From: CAYRRR01 sp964426755
Lineage (GTDB): Bacteria; Patescibacteriota; Saccharimonadia; Saccharimonadales; JAGQNJ01
DNA length: 64,000 nucleotides
Assembly (NCBI GenBank): GCA_964426755.1
Contig: CAYRRR010000001.1
Span: forward strand, 62,001 to 126,000
Direction of reading: 5' to 3'
Positions within the stretch are counted from its first letter, which is position 1, and each line of letters begins with the position of its first letter. Both the position numbers and the translations under genes were made by a program. Positions 25,374 to 34,340 of the stretch are shown in pieces. The notes under the pieces were generated by a model. The model had not been told where the DNA came from, ran no database searches, and was given only the letters and a program-made list of their open reading frames with translations.

Positions 25374-27395
25374 ATGGACCACTCACACCACAGCAATCAC
25401 CAACATTCAGAGCATCAAGAACACGACAAGCATGCTGGACACAGCCCGAATATGTTCAAGGCTAAATTTTGGTGGAGCTTGCTATTAACGATACCAGTAC
25501 TTTTGTATTCGGAAACAGTCATGAGCTGGTTGAACTTCCAGATGCCAGCATTTACAGGAAGTGAGTGGATACCAGCGATTTTAGGTATTGTTATCTATTT
25601 CTACGGGGGCATGGTCTTTCTTAGAGGTGCGAAAGCCGAAATTGCTTCTCGCATACCTGGAATGATGACCCTAATCTCGATGGCAATAACGGTTGCCTTC
25701 ACTTACAGTCTTGCCGTATCGCTTAATTTGGTAGATGGCATGGACTTCTGGTGGGAGCTAGCAACGCTCGTAACGATCATGCTACTTGGTCACTGGCTAG
25801 AAATTGCAAGCGTCAGCAATGCACAAGGGGCTCTAAAAGAGTTAGCAAAGTTACTGCCTGATAAAGCCGAGAAAGTAACATCTGAGGGTACTCAAAGTGT
25901 TGCAGTATCTGAGTTAAGAGTGGGTGACAACGTATTGGTTCGTCCTGGTTCGAGCGTGCCAGTTGATGGAGAAGTTATTAAGGGTGAATCTGATGTAAAC
26001 GAGTCAATGTTAACGGGTGAATCCAAACCGATGAAGAAGAAGGTCAAAGACGAGGTAATCGCAGGCACGATTAACGGCAGCGGTGCTTTGACGATAAAAG
26101 TTACAAAAACAGGCGATGATACCGCGTTAGCAGGAGTCATGAAGCTAGTTGCTGACGCGCAAAAAAGTAAATCGAGGACTCAAGTTCTTGCTGACAAAGC
26201 AGCCTTCTACCTAACTTTTATTGCAATAGCGGCGGCAATTGCAACTATGGTTGGTTGGACATTGTTCAGCAACGAGTCAACTTCATTCGTACTTGAGCGA
26301 GTTGTAACAGTATTGATCATTGCCTGTCCTCACGCTCTCGGCTTGGCGATCCCGCTCGTCACAGCTATATCAACTACTACTGCAGCTAAAAATGGTCTAC
26401 TGGTGCGCCAACGCATGGCTTTAGAATTAGCGCGAAATATTGATGTCGTGCTTTTTGACAAAACCGGAACCCTTACCAAAGGAGAACAGGGCGTAGTAGA
26501 TATTTATGCAGCCGACAATGATAAAAACAAATTACTAGCACTGGCGGCTGCGGTTGAGTCAGAGTCAGAACACCCAATTGCTAGAGCAATTATGCTCTCG
26601 GCAGATGAACGCAATCTCAAAATTAGAAAATCCAATAAGTTTTCTGCCCTCTCAGGACGAGGGGCAAAAGCAATTGTAGACGGTAGAACCATACATGTTG
26701 GAGGGCCTAGACTTCTTGAAGAACTTAAAGCAGATCCAACGCAAGAATTAGCTATTGCTGCCGATACTGCCGGTAAAGATGGCAAAACTGTCGTCTATGT
26801 AATAGAAGACAACAAAATATTAGGTGCAGTCATGCTGGCTGATGCAATCCGTGAAGAGTCAAAAAATGCGATTTCTCTTCTGCGGTCCTCTGGAATGCAG
26901 GTAGCTATGCTTACGGGAGATTCCCAGGAAGTGGCTGCTTGGGTAGCTAAAGAGTTGGACATTGATGAGTACTTCGCAGAAGTATTGCCCGAAAACAAGG
27001 CAGCAGTTGTCAGTAGACTGCAGTCTGACGGTAGCCGTGTGGCGATGGTAGGCGATGGGGTGAATGACGCGCCGGCTCTTGCTCAAGCCGATGTTGGCAT
27101 TGCGATTGGTGCCGGCACAGACGTAGCTATTGAAGCAGCTGGCATAATACTTGCAAGTAGTGATCCTCGAGGGGTGGCAAAAATCGTAAAATTATCCAAA
27201 GCTACTTACCGTAAGATGGTACAAAATCTTGTTTGGGCAACCGGATACAATGTCTTGGCCATTCCCTTGGCAGCGGGAGTGCTGGCAGGCTTTGGTTTTG
27301 TGCTATCACCGGCAGCCGGTGCAGTGCTGATGTCTCTCTCGACAATTATTGTCGCTGCAAACGCCCAACTGCTGCGGCGACTGCACCTTAATTAG
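25374..27395 (+). CDS. copB: Copper/silver-exporting P1B-type ATPase (CopB, CPH type)
   Basis: 673 residues. A His-rich N-terminus (first 25 residues) replaces CxxC metal domains. The actuator has LTGESKP, the transmembrane metal site is ACPHALG (CPH, group P1B-3), the phosphorylation site is DKTGTLTKG, and the hinge is GDGVNDAPALAQADVG. Eight membrane helices are expected. CPH ATPases export copper or silver. ATG follows the DUF305 stop by one base, so it is the third gene of the CsoR-controlled operon. Confidence 0.93.
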   Translation: MDHSHHSNHQHSEHQEHDKHAGHSPNMFKAKFWWSLLLTIPVLLYSETVMSWLNFQMPAFTGSEWIPAILGIVIYFYGGMVFLRGAKAEIASRIPGMMTLISMAITVAFTYSLAVSLNLVDGMDFWWELATLVTIMLLGHWLEIASVSNAQGALKELAKLLPDKAEKVTSEGTQSVAVSELRVGDNVLVRPGSSVPVDGEVIKGESDVNESMLTGESKPMKKKVKDEVIAGTINGSGALTIKVTKTGDDTALAGVMKLVADAQKSKSRTQVLADKAAFYLTFIAIAAAIATMVGWTLFSNESTSFVLERVVTVLIIACPHALGLAIPLVTAISTTTAAKNGLLVRQRMALELARNIDVVLFDKTGTLTKGEQGVVDIYAADNDKNKLLALAAAVESESEHPIARAIMLSADERNLKIRKSNKFSALSGRGAKAIVDGRTIHVGGPRLLEELKADPTQELAIAADTAGKDGKTVVYVIEDNKILGAVMLADAIREESKNAISLLRSSGMQVAMLTGDSQEVAAWVAKELDIDEYFAEVLPENKAAVVSRLQSDGSRVAMVGDGVNDAPALAQADVGIAIGAGTDVAIEAAGIILASSDPRGVAKIVKLSKATYRKMVQNLVWATGYNVLAIPLAAGVLAGFGFVLSPAAGAVLMSLSTIIVAANAQLLRRLHLN

Positions 27396-27623
27396 CTATC
27401 GGGAATCACACCAAAGTGCTTTTGAGATTAGTCAATGATCTAAGTTATTTATAGATATTAATATGTGCTGTCGTAGCAGAGTGTTAGAGCATGTTGATAT
27501 CCGATACTAGACCACAGTCACTTAATTGTTCCAATAGAGCGTTTAAATAAGTCAGCGTACGTATGGTTATTAATATCTGGTGAAATTGTACTTTAGAACA
27601 CTTATGGTTGTTATACTTGGATT

Positions 27624-28478
27624 ATGAAAAAAATCTTATCAATACTTGTCCTGTCATTTTTTGTTGTTATCACCGTATCGTCGTCTGCCTTTGCTGCAAA
27701 GCCAGACAAGGTAGGTAAGCCTAAACCACCGTCTGGAGACAGCACAACTGAAATGGTTGGATACGACGTATCTTACCCACAATGCGGCAAGAAGCTACCC
27801 ACAGATCATTATTTTGGAATAGTGGGAGTTAATGGCGGCAATGCAGCCACGCCAAACCCTTGTTTGGCCGATCAATTAGTTTGGCAGAGCAAAGCAAAGG
27901 ATGGCTCGAAGCAATCTAAGTTGCAGCTATATGTAAACACTGCAAACCCAGCTCAAGACCCTATGTATAACTGGGAGTCCTGGCCGAAAAGTGGAAGCAC
28001 CCCTTACGGCTCATGTACGGGCGCAAATGATAAAGCTTGTTCCTGGCAGTATGGTTGGAACCGCTCCATTTACACCGAAGATGTATTTATAAAAGCTGCT
28101 GACGGTAAAGGGCTAAATGCTAACATGAGTGATTATGTTTGGTGGCTAGATGTAGAAACGATGAACTCATGGCAATCAGGTTCATCAGAGGCATTGGCTC
28201 GCAACCAAGCAGCCATTGAGGGTTTTGCGGCTTATTACCAATCAAAGGATGCTCGGGTTGGTCTATACTCAACGGAATACCAATGGGGCGAGATTGTCGG
28301 TAGGACTTTAATTACCGATGGCAACTTGGTTGGCTTGCCTAACTGGCGACCTAGCGGGGCTAACCTAACAAATGCAATAAATAACTGTAGCGCCGCTGTG
28401 CCACTCACTAGTAGTGGTCAGATAGTTCTTACACAGTACGTTAAAAAGAATCTGGATCACAACCATTCTTGTTTATAA
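27624..28478 (+). CDS. Secreted glycoside-hydrolase-like protein (GH25/DUF1906-like)
   Basis: 284 residues: a Sec signal peptide (ILSILVLSFFVVITVSS, AFA cleavage site near 25), a Pro/Lys linker, then a barrel-like domain beginning GYDVSYPQCG with YVWWLDVE (acidic pair), RVGLYSTEYQW and a terminal Cys. This layout resembles lysozyme-type GH25 or DUF1906 domains acting on cell-wall glycans. In an episymbiont it could act on host wall, but that is inference. TATACT with TGn (27612-27617) is 6 nt upstream (leaderless). Confidence 0.7.
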   Translation: MKKILSILVLSFFVVITVSSSAFAAKPDKVGKPKPPSGDSTTEMVGYDVSYPQCGKKLPTDHYFGIVGVNGGNAATPNPCLADQLVWQSKAKDGSKQSKLQLYVNTANPAQDPMYNWESWPKSGSTPYGSCTGANDKACSWQYGWNRSIYTEDVFIKAADGKGLNANMSDYVWWLDVETMNSWQSGSSEALARNQAAIEGFAAYYQSKDARVGLYSTEYQWGEIVGRTLITDGNLVGLPNWRPSGANLTNAINNCSAAVPLTSSGQIVLTQYVKKNLDHNHSCL

Positions 28479-28564
28479 ATAATTAGTAATAGTATTTAAA
28501 TTGCATTTAGTTTTATAATTTTCGATTTATACGTTACGGCCTGTTTTCTACGCTCTTTAGTTCA

Positions 28565-28593
28565 TTGACAATAGAATTCATTATTGTTACGAT
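28565..28593 (+). promoter_or_regulatory. Near-consensus promoter of the 182-aa gene
   Basis: TTGACA (28565-28570), 17-nt spacer, TGT-TACGAT extended -10 (28588-28593). Transcription from about 28600 gives a leader of roughly 40 nt containing AAAGGAG. Confidence 0.7.
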
Positions 28594-28639
28594 TTAATTT
28601 CGTGCCAAAAACAAAATGATCGAAAGGAGCTTGGTATTT

Positions 28640-29188
28640 ATGGGTATTCTTCCTCGTGAAATTGGTGAAATTCCTGAAGGTTTTGAGAATCATGACGGTT
28701 TATATTTACCCTTTCCAGCCGCTGTTGAAGACGATGAACTAAGGGAGTCTTTGAAGAGGGCTAAACGGTATACACCGCAAGAAGCTGCCCAGTATATAAA
28801 CAATGGCTATATTCCTCCGGCAGGTAGCGTAATAGAATACCCCTCTACTGGTGATGATTTAGAAAATGCTGGGGCTTATGACTTAGTTGCTGCAGAGTTC
28901 GACAATCGAATCCTAAGAATATATCCCACATCTAAAGAAGCGGTAGATCCTGCAACTCATGAAGTGAGGGGGCAGGGATTAGTAGTACTATCGTTAACTG
29001 TCGAGCGCTTACGGCCAGTCAAGGTGGCGGCACCAGAAAGCATGAAGTATTGGCTAGGATCACGCGCAATTATACGCAGCAATGTAGTATATGCTAACAT
29101 TGATTTTGCGGCTCGACGTGATTTTGAGAAAAAAGATATAACTCCTGACGGAGTCATTATAGCAACTGAAAGACGTAGATATTTTTAG
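28640..29188 (+). CDS. Hypothetical soluble protein
   Basis: 182 residues, no signal or membrane segment, mixed alpha/beta with a Tyr/Pro-rich N-terminal third and a basic end (ERRRYF). Not recognised. ATG 28640 is chosen over ATG 28616 because AAAGGAG (28623-28629) lies 10 nt upstream and would otherwise be inside the frame. It stands alone with one of the best promoters in the window. An AT-rich hairpin follows the stop. Confidence 0.55.
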   Translation: MGILPREIGEIPEGFENHDGLYLPFPAAVEDDELRESLKRAKRYTPQEAAQYINNGYIPPAGSVIEYPSTGDDLENAGAYDLVAAEFDNRILRIYPTSKEAVDPATHEVRGQGLVVLSLTVERLRPVKVAAPESMKYWLGSRAIIRSNVVYANIDFAARRDFEKKDITPDGVIIATERRRYF

Positions 29189-29351
29189 GATTATAAAGTA
29201 ATAATCGAAAGATTTATTATTAAAATAAAGAATAGATATACAACAAGCCAAATGCTATTCTCTATAGTAAAGCGAATATGAGAAGCACTTGAATATTAGC
29301 CAGGTGATACTTTGAAATACATGAGCAAAATTAATAGTAGGACGTAAGTGC

Positions 29352-29651
29352 ATGAGTGCCACGCAAAAATCATCAAAGAGCGATCTTAAAGCCATAATGT
29401 CAGGAACAATTGCATTATTGATAATACCGTTAGTAGCCATGCAGTTTAATGCGGAAGTAGATTGGGGTTTGAGAGATTTTGTGATTATGGGAATTTTGTT
29501 ATTTGGTGCTGGTTTTGCGATTGATCAGATTGCACGTAACGCTCGTAAGCAATATCAAGCACTATATATACTGCTCCTAGTAGCGTTGTTCTTTCTGGTT
29601 TGGGCTGAGCTTGCGGTTGGCGTGATTGGATCACCCTTTGCTGGCAATTAG
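29352..29651 (+). CDS. Three-helix membrane protein
   Basis: 99 residues: a short basic N-terminus and three hydrophobic segments (GTIALLIIPLVAM, FVIMGILLFGAGFAID, ALYILLLVALFFLVWAEL). It resembles small uncharacterised membrane proteins found as single genes in many bacteria. An AGGA-like site lies about 10 nt before the ATG. Function unknown. Confidence 0.6.
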   Translation: MSATQKSSKSDLKAIMSGTIALLIIPLVAMQFNAEVDWGLRDFVIMGILLFGAGFAIDQIARNARKQYQALYILLLVALFFLVWAELAVGVIGSPFAGN

Positions 29652-29783
29652 GTGCAGAAACGATTGGTTTATATGTTTAGCTAAATTCAGACGTTAGTCT
29701 TCTCTCCCAGAAGGGGACCTTACTAAAGTAAGCATCAAACAGCTTATCCTCATCCATTTCTATTAGGCTTTCTTCAGCTGCCA

Positions 29784-29807
29784 TATGTGTAAGCTACACT
29801 ACACATA
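29784..29807. repeat. Inverted repeat between convergent genes
   Basis: TATGTGTA / TACACATA (29784-29791, 29800-29807), perfect 8-bp arms with an 8-nt loop, without a T tract. It may help end transcription of the two convergent genes, or be a protein-binding site. Confidence 0.35.
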
Positions 29808-29836
29808 GCTTTCAGTAAGAAAAAATCGTTACTTCT

Positions 29837-31549
29837 TTACAAACCGAGTTCTTTACGATGATAGTCTTCGTTTCGATTTTCTATTGCTTTTGCTTGGCGC
29901 CATCGTCCATAGAAGTTAACCGCCAGCAGCGCTCCAAAGGCGACACCGCCAATTACCACCAAGAAGATCATTATTTTTATGAATGTTGGCATAGATTTCT
30001 TTTTACCTAATACAGCAAAGGACGTAGAATTCTCAAGATTAAATGAGCCTTTGCCGTCAGTAAAATCTCCTTTTACCGATTGCCACTCATGCTGTTCATC
30101 CAGGATGTAATACGCAAATTGGCTGTAATTTGTATTTGGTGAGCTGACCGTAACTTGCAGAGGCTTACTAAAAGTAGCGATTTTATTACCGGAAGCCGTT
30201 TTACATATAACTTCATACGGCCCCGATACGGTTACGAAATCCTTTTGAGAAGGTATTGATACGTCATAATTGCCTTGCAATGAGCATGAGGCATCTTCAT
30301 CAATTGCATCAGATGGAATAAATACCGAAACCAAACCATCGTCACTATTCAGTGTTGTGCCCTCAGCGCTTGTATTAGGCAAAAAGGGTGGCGTTGTAAC
30401 TTCAGTTGTAGCATATTCTGATTTTTCTCCTCCTTGGTCAACAGCTCTCAGGCGATAGTAGTAAGTTGTTTCGAACTGTGTGGTCGTATCAGTAAAAGAC
30501 TCGTTGGTGATTAGGTCTGATCCAAGTACTTGCCAGGTTTCGTTATCAGCTGAACGATCAATTTCATAGTTTTGTAATATGCCCGCATAATTTGGTCGAT
30601 CCCATCTAAGCTGGACCGCTACATCATCTTCAACAGTAGCGCTAAATCCCGTAGGAACTGGTGGTGTTGGATTAGGGTCTTGCTGAGGCGGCTGTGCTGG
30701 ATTTGTTGGTGTAGGTGTTGAGCCGCGTGGACTTGAAGGAGTTGAAGGCCTGCCTGGCGAGGGGGGTGGAGGCGACGACGGTGGATTGTGTATGTTTACC
30801 GTACGAGTTGCACTGCCTGTTCCTGCGCCATTTGAGCACGCTAAAGTGTACGTTTTTGTGCCAGCTGTAGTTGTATCACCAGACCGATTCTCACTACCTG
30901 ACGCAGCTTTGCCACCGCTCCAGCTTCCTGATGCTGTACAGTTTGTAGGATTGTTTGTTGCAGACCATGCTAGAGTCAGCCCGTTGCCGCGGGTTAGATT
31001 TAATGTTCCTGTTTGGTTATTGGCGGTTAACGAAACTGCAGGCGGGTTTGTAACTAGTATTGATCGACCAGTACAAGGGTTTCGCACATAGCCCGTAAAC
31101 ACAATTCCCATACCCCAGTTAAATGAATAATTGCCAGGCTGCGAGGGTGCTCTAACGGTAATATTAAATGTTGCGATACCACCCGGACCTACATCATTAC
31201 TTAGGTTGGTTCCTGTGGCATTCCATACTGCTCCTCCGTCTCTAAATTCCCATAATGCGATTCCGAACTTGCCGCTGAATGTTGAGCTTCCGGAATTTCT
31301 AATACGTATTCGAGCCGTAAAAGTTTCACCTGGCCTTACGATTGTTTTGCTGGGTGAATTTTCTACACAAGTGGCAGCATGGGGCGGATTAGGGGCATAC
31401 GTTACTGCTGCTTCGGTGCGCAGTAATAAGATAGTTCCGCCAACAGCAGCAAACACAACAGTAAACCATAATAAGCGGTGAAATGGCTTAGAAGGTAGTT
31501 TTGTCGCCAACTTAATAACTGACTGAAGTTTGTGTTTGACTTTATTCAT
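29837..31549 (-). CDS. Surface protein with Ig-like and fibronectin type III domains
   Basis: 570 residues. Signal anchor near 28-45 (LWFTVVFAAVGGTILLL), an Ig-like domain with Cys pair (FTARIRIRNSGSSTFSG), a second Ig-like domain (LTANNQTGTLNLTRGNGL), a Pro/Ser/Thr-rich linker (about 253-295), a fibronectin III domain (GFSATVEDDVAVQLRWDRP, YYYRLRAVD), a further beta domain, then a C-terminal transmembrane helix with a basic cytosolic tail. Probably a cell-surface adhesin or stalk; an attachment role is inference. TATAAT lies 15 nt before the ATG. Confidence 0.75.
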   Translation of the reverse strand: MNKVKHKLQSVIKLATKLPSKPFHRLLWFTVVFAAVGGTILLLRTEAAVTYAPNPPHAATCVENSPSKTIVRPGETFTARIRIRNSGSSTFSGKFGIALWEFRDGGAVWNATGTNLSNDVGPGGIATFNITVRAPSQPGNYSFNWGMGIVFTGYVRNPCTGRSILVTNPPAVSLTANNQTGTLNLTRGNGLTLAWSATNNPTNCTASGSWSGGKAASGSENRSGDTTTAGTKTYTLACSNGAGTGSATRTVNIHNPPSSPPPPSPGRPSTPSSPRGSTPTPTNPAQPPQQDPNPTPPVPTGFSATVEDDVAVQLRWDRPNYAGILQNYEIDRSADNETWQVLGSDLITNESFTDTTTQFETTYYYRLRAVDQGGEKSEYATTEVTTPPFLPNTSAEGTTLNSDDGLVSVFIPSDAIDEDASCSLQGNYDVSIPSQKDFVTVSGPYEVICKTASGNKIATFSKPLQVTVSSPNTNYSQFAYYILDEQHEWQSVKGDFTDGKGSFNLENSTSFAVLGKKKSMPTFIKIMIFLVVIGGVAFGALLAVNFYGRWRQAKAIENRNEDYHRKELGL

Positions 31550-31689
31550 AGTAGACTTATCTTAATTATAGCGGTTTTATCATTGACTGCTAAATGTATT
31601 ACTATGATTTTATTGCTTAAATGCTTTGCAAGTATTAAATTTGCTTACTTTTAGCGTTTTTTTGATAGAATAACAGGGTAAGTATAACT

Positions 31690-31763
31690 GGCGCGGTGGC
31701 CGAGGAGTTAGGCAAGGGTCTGCAAAACCCTGTACACGGGTGCGAATCCCGTCCGTGCCTCCA
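31690..31763 (+). tRNA. tRNA-Cys (GCA)
   Basis: Acceptor GGCGCGG / CCGTGCC (one G-U), anticodon loop CTGCAAA in stem AGGGT/ACCCT giving GCA, encoded TCCA end (31760-31763). The next tRNA begins at the very next base. Confidence 0.95.
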
Positions 31764-31851
31764 GGGCGAGTGGCGGAACTGGTATACGCGACGGACTTAA
31801 AATCCGTTGGTTGAATAAACCTTGAGGGTTCGAGTCCCTCCTCGCCCACCA
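31764..31851 (+). tRNA. tRNA-Leu (TAA)
   Basis: Acceptor GGGCGAG / CTCGCCC, long variable arm, anticodon loop CTTAAAA in stem ACGGA/TCCGT giving TAA, encoded CCA (31849-31851). It abuts tRNA-Cys with no spacer, so RNase P cleavage of this tRNA would directly create the CCA end of tRNA-Cys. Confidence 0.96.
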
Positions 31852-31865
31852 GTTTAGAATTTAAT

Positions 31866-31894
31866 AGCCTCTGTTCAGAAAAGAGGCTTTTTTT
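31866..31894 (+). terminator. Rho-independent terminator of the tRNA-Cys/Leu pair
   Basis: AGCCTCT / AGAGGCT stem with a 9-nt loop followed by a run of T to 31894. Confidence 0.85.
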
Positions 31895-31951
31895 CTGTTT
31901 TTATATGCCGTCTGGGTTATAATATATAGCAGTAATAAGGAGGATTGTGTA

Positions 31952-32512
31952 ATGTGGATAGCTTTAGTTATAGTGGCTGTCTTGGTTGTGTTGATCATTG
32001 TAGTTTATAACGGTTTAATTCGCGCTAAATTACGGGTTGATGAAGCTTGGAGTGATATTACCGTACAGCTTAAACGACGTAGTGATTTAATCCCTAACAT
32101 AGTTAATACCGTTAAAGGTTACGCGAAGCATGAGAAGCGAGTTTTTGAAGATGTAACTAAAGCTCGAACCGCTGTTATGAACGCGGAGGGCGTAAAAGAT
32201 ACTGCAAAAGCCGATAACATGTTTGAAGGTGCCTTAAAAAGTTTATTCGCAGTGGCGGAGGCCTATCCAGACCTTAAGGCCAATGAAAACTTTAAGCAGT
32301 TGCAAGACGAATTGGTCGACACTGAAGACAAGATTCAGGCAGCACGACGCTTTTATAATGGTGCGGTACGCGATTATAACGGCAAGACACAAGTATTTCC
32401 AACCAACTTGCTTGCTGGTATCTTCGGCTTCAAAACACGGGACTTTTACGAAGTTGAAGAAGCTGAGCGTTCAGCTATTCAAAAGCCAACAGACGTTTCA
32501 TTTGACACATAA
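31952..32512 (+). CDS. lemA: LemA family protein
   Basis: 186 residues: an N-terminal membrane helix (ALVIVAVLVVLIIVVYNGL), then the LemA helical domain with VDEAWSDITVQLKRRSDLIPN and the closing FYNGAVRDYNGKTQVFP. LemA proteins have an external N-terminus and cytosolic helices of unclear function and often pair with HtpX, as here. AAGGAGG about 11 nt upstream and TATAAT near 31918 give an ordinary leadered mRNA. Confidence 0.92.
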   Translation: MWIALVIVAVLVVLIIVVYNGLIRAKLRVDEAWSDITVQLKRRSDLIPNIVNTVKGYAKHEKRVFEDVTKARTAVMNAEGVKDTAKADNMFEGALKSLFAVAEAYPDLKANENFKQLQDELVDTEDKIQAARRFYNGAVRDYNGKTQVFPTNLLAGIFGFKTRDFYEVEEAERSAIQKPTDVSFDT

Positions 32513-32532
32513 GCAAGGAGGCGAGGCGATAT

Positions 32533-33411
32533 ATGTATAGCCAAATCGCATCCAATAAACGTAAAACTGTCCTTATAATGGGTCTGTTTGTATTGCTGGT
32601 GGCAAGTCTCGGGTGGTTGTTCGGAGAATATATGGGCAATCAATACATTACGGCCTATGTATTAATTGGAGCGCTTATATATGTATTTATAAGCTATTTT
32701 ACGAGTTCTCGGTTGGCATTATCGGTGAATGGTGCTCAACCAATCGAAAAGCGTGATAATCCGCGACTGTATCGTATGGTAGAGAATTTAGCAATTACGG
32801 AAGGTATGCCTATGCCAAAGGTATATATTATTAATGATCCGGCACCCAATGCTTTTGCTACAGGACGTGATCCGAAACATGCTTCGGTTGCTGCCACTAC
32901 TGGTTTGCTTGATATTATGAATGATCAGGAACTCGAGGGCGTTATGGCACACGAACTAGGCCACATTAAAAATTATGATATTCGAGTTTCGATGATTGCC
33001 TTCGCAATGGTGGCGGTCGTCGGGTTGCTTTCAGATATTATGTTGCGAGCTACTTTTTTTCGTGATAGTGATGATGACAGCAGTATGGGGCAGGTGATTG
33101 TTATCGTGGGGATCATTGCTGCCATTTTGGCACCTTTTTTAGCGGCTTTAATTCAGATGGCAATATCAAGAAAAAGAGAGTATTTGGCTGACGCTACAGG
33201 TGCATTAACAACACGGTATCCTGACGGGTTAGCCAGCGCGTTGGCAAAAATTAGAGATCACGGTAGCGCAATAAAGCGCCAAAATTCTTCCACTGCTCAT
33301 CTTTTTTTTGCAAATCCGCTAAAAAAGGGCAGCTTGGCTAATATGTTTAGCACTCATCCTCCACTCGATGATCGAATTAAGCGCTTGCAAGAAATGGGGG
33401 ATAGCGTTTAA
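32533..33411 (+). CDS. htpX: Membrane zinc metalloprotease HtpX (M48)
   Basis: 292 residues: two N-terminal membrane helices, the catalytic HELGH in GVMAHELGHIKNYD near residue 139, two further helices, and the third ligand Glu in KREYLADATGA. HtpX degrades damaged membrane proteins as part of envelope quality control. AAGGAGG precedes the start. It forms the common lemA-htpX pair, and its stop overlaps the next ATG by one base (TAATG). Confidence 0.93.
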   Translation: MYSQIASNKRKTVLIMGLFVLLVASLGWLFGEYMGNQYITAYVLIGALIYVFISYFTSSRLALSVNGAQPIEKRDNPRLYRMVENLAITEGMPMPKVYIINDPAPNAFATGRDPKHASVAATTGLLDIMNDQELEGVMAHELGHIKNYDIRVSMIAFAMVAVVGLLSDIMLRATFFRDSDDDSSMGQVIVIVGIIAAILAPFLAALIQMAISRKREYLADATGALTTRYPDGLASALAKIRDHGSAIKRQNSSTAHLFFANPLKKGSLANMFSTHPPLDDRIKRLQEMGDSV

Positions 33412-34340
33412 TGTCGATGGATGCCTCCGTCTCCGGTAGAAAAAGAAAATTGCCTACTAAAAGGATGCTAGGGTTCCGACGAGCAAATTCATCTGTTGCC
33501 CGTAAAAAGCTACCCTCAATATTTAGTCTCATCGGCCAGTCGGTGCGGCATGTTTGGAGATATAAAAAGCCTTTTATTGGTCTTATGGTTGTTTATATCT
33601 TTTTAGTGCTTTTGCTCGTAAAGGGTTTTTCTAACAATCTTGACCTTGTGTCATTGAGAGAAGAAATTAGCCAAACCATAACTAATAATAAGTTTCAGCA
33701 GGATATTGTTTTGCTTGGGGTGGTTGCCAGCGGTAGCTCAGAGACCCCGAATGAAGTCGGGAATTTATATCACACGATGATTGTTATTATCAGCGTTTTA
33801 GCAGCAATTTGGCTATTCCGTCAAAGTCACGACCGGCCCAATACGAATTTTAAAATTAAACAGCCTTTTTATGAGGGGACGGGACAGCTTGTTCAGTTTT
33901 TGCTAGTACTTATGGTGGTGGGCTTACAATTGTTACCTATGGTTATTGGCCTGGGTATTTTTGGCACCGTTCAGCAGAACGGTTTAGCAACGACCAGTTT
34001 TGAAGTCAGTTTATGGGCGGTACTTGCCATTGGACTGAGCTTGTTAACTTTCTACTTTTTAGCCTCGTCTTTGTTTGCACTCATTATTACCACCTTGCCG
34101 CAATCCACGCCTATGGCGTCTCTCCGCAGTGCCCGTAAGATTGTAAAATATCAGCGGTGGATAATTATTAGAAAATTACTAGCACTCGGGCTTATTTTTT
34201 CTGCCGTAAACTTGCTCGCGTTATTTTTAGTGATTGCAACTATTCCGGTTTTTGCGGAATTTTTTGTACTGATTTTGAGCGCAGTGATGACCCCCATCAT
34301 TATCGGGACTTGGTATAAGTTATATAGAGCATTGCTATGA
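33411..34340 (+). CDS. Polytopic membrane protein of unknown function
   Basis: 309 residues with a basic cytosolic N-terminus (about 45 residues) and about six hydrophobic segments, including the ends FIGLMVVYIFLVLLLVKGF and FVLILSAVMTPIIIGTWY. No family recognised. Overlaps htpX and ligA at its two ends (TAATG, ATGA), so all are probably one transcript. Confidence 0.6.
   Translation: MSMDASVSGRKRKLPTKRMLGFRRANSSVARKKLPSIFSLIGQSVRHVWRYKKPFIGLMVVYIFLVLLLVKGFSNNLDLVSLREEISQTITNNKFQQDIVLLGVVASGSSETPNEVGNLYHTMIVIISVLAAIWLFRQSHDRPNTNFKIKQPFYEGTGQLVQFLLVLMVVGLQLLPMVIGLGIFGTVQQNGLATTSFEVSLWAVLAIGLSLLTFYFLASSLFALIITTLPQSTPMASLRSARKIVKYQRWIIIRKLLALGLIFSAVNLLALFLVIATIPVFAEFFVLILSAVMTPIIIGTWYKLYRALL

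Noticed and set aside
27470..27530. Stretch resembling a tRNA D-arm (TAGCAGAG...TTAGAGCA)
   Set aside because: No pairing anticodon stem, T-arm or acceptor could be formed; at most a very decayed tRNA. The surrounding 228-nt gap holds nothing else I can support.
29677..29784. Minus-strand 35-codon frame between two convergent genes
   Set aside because: No ribosome site or good -10, and its start lies inside an inverted repeat; more likely chance.
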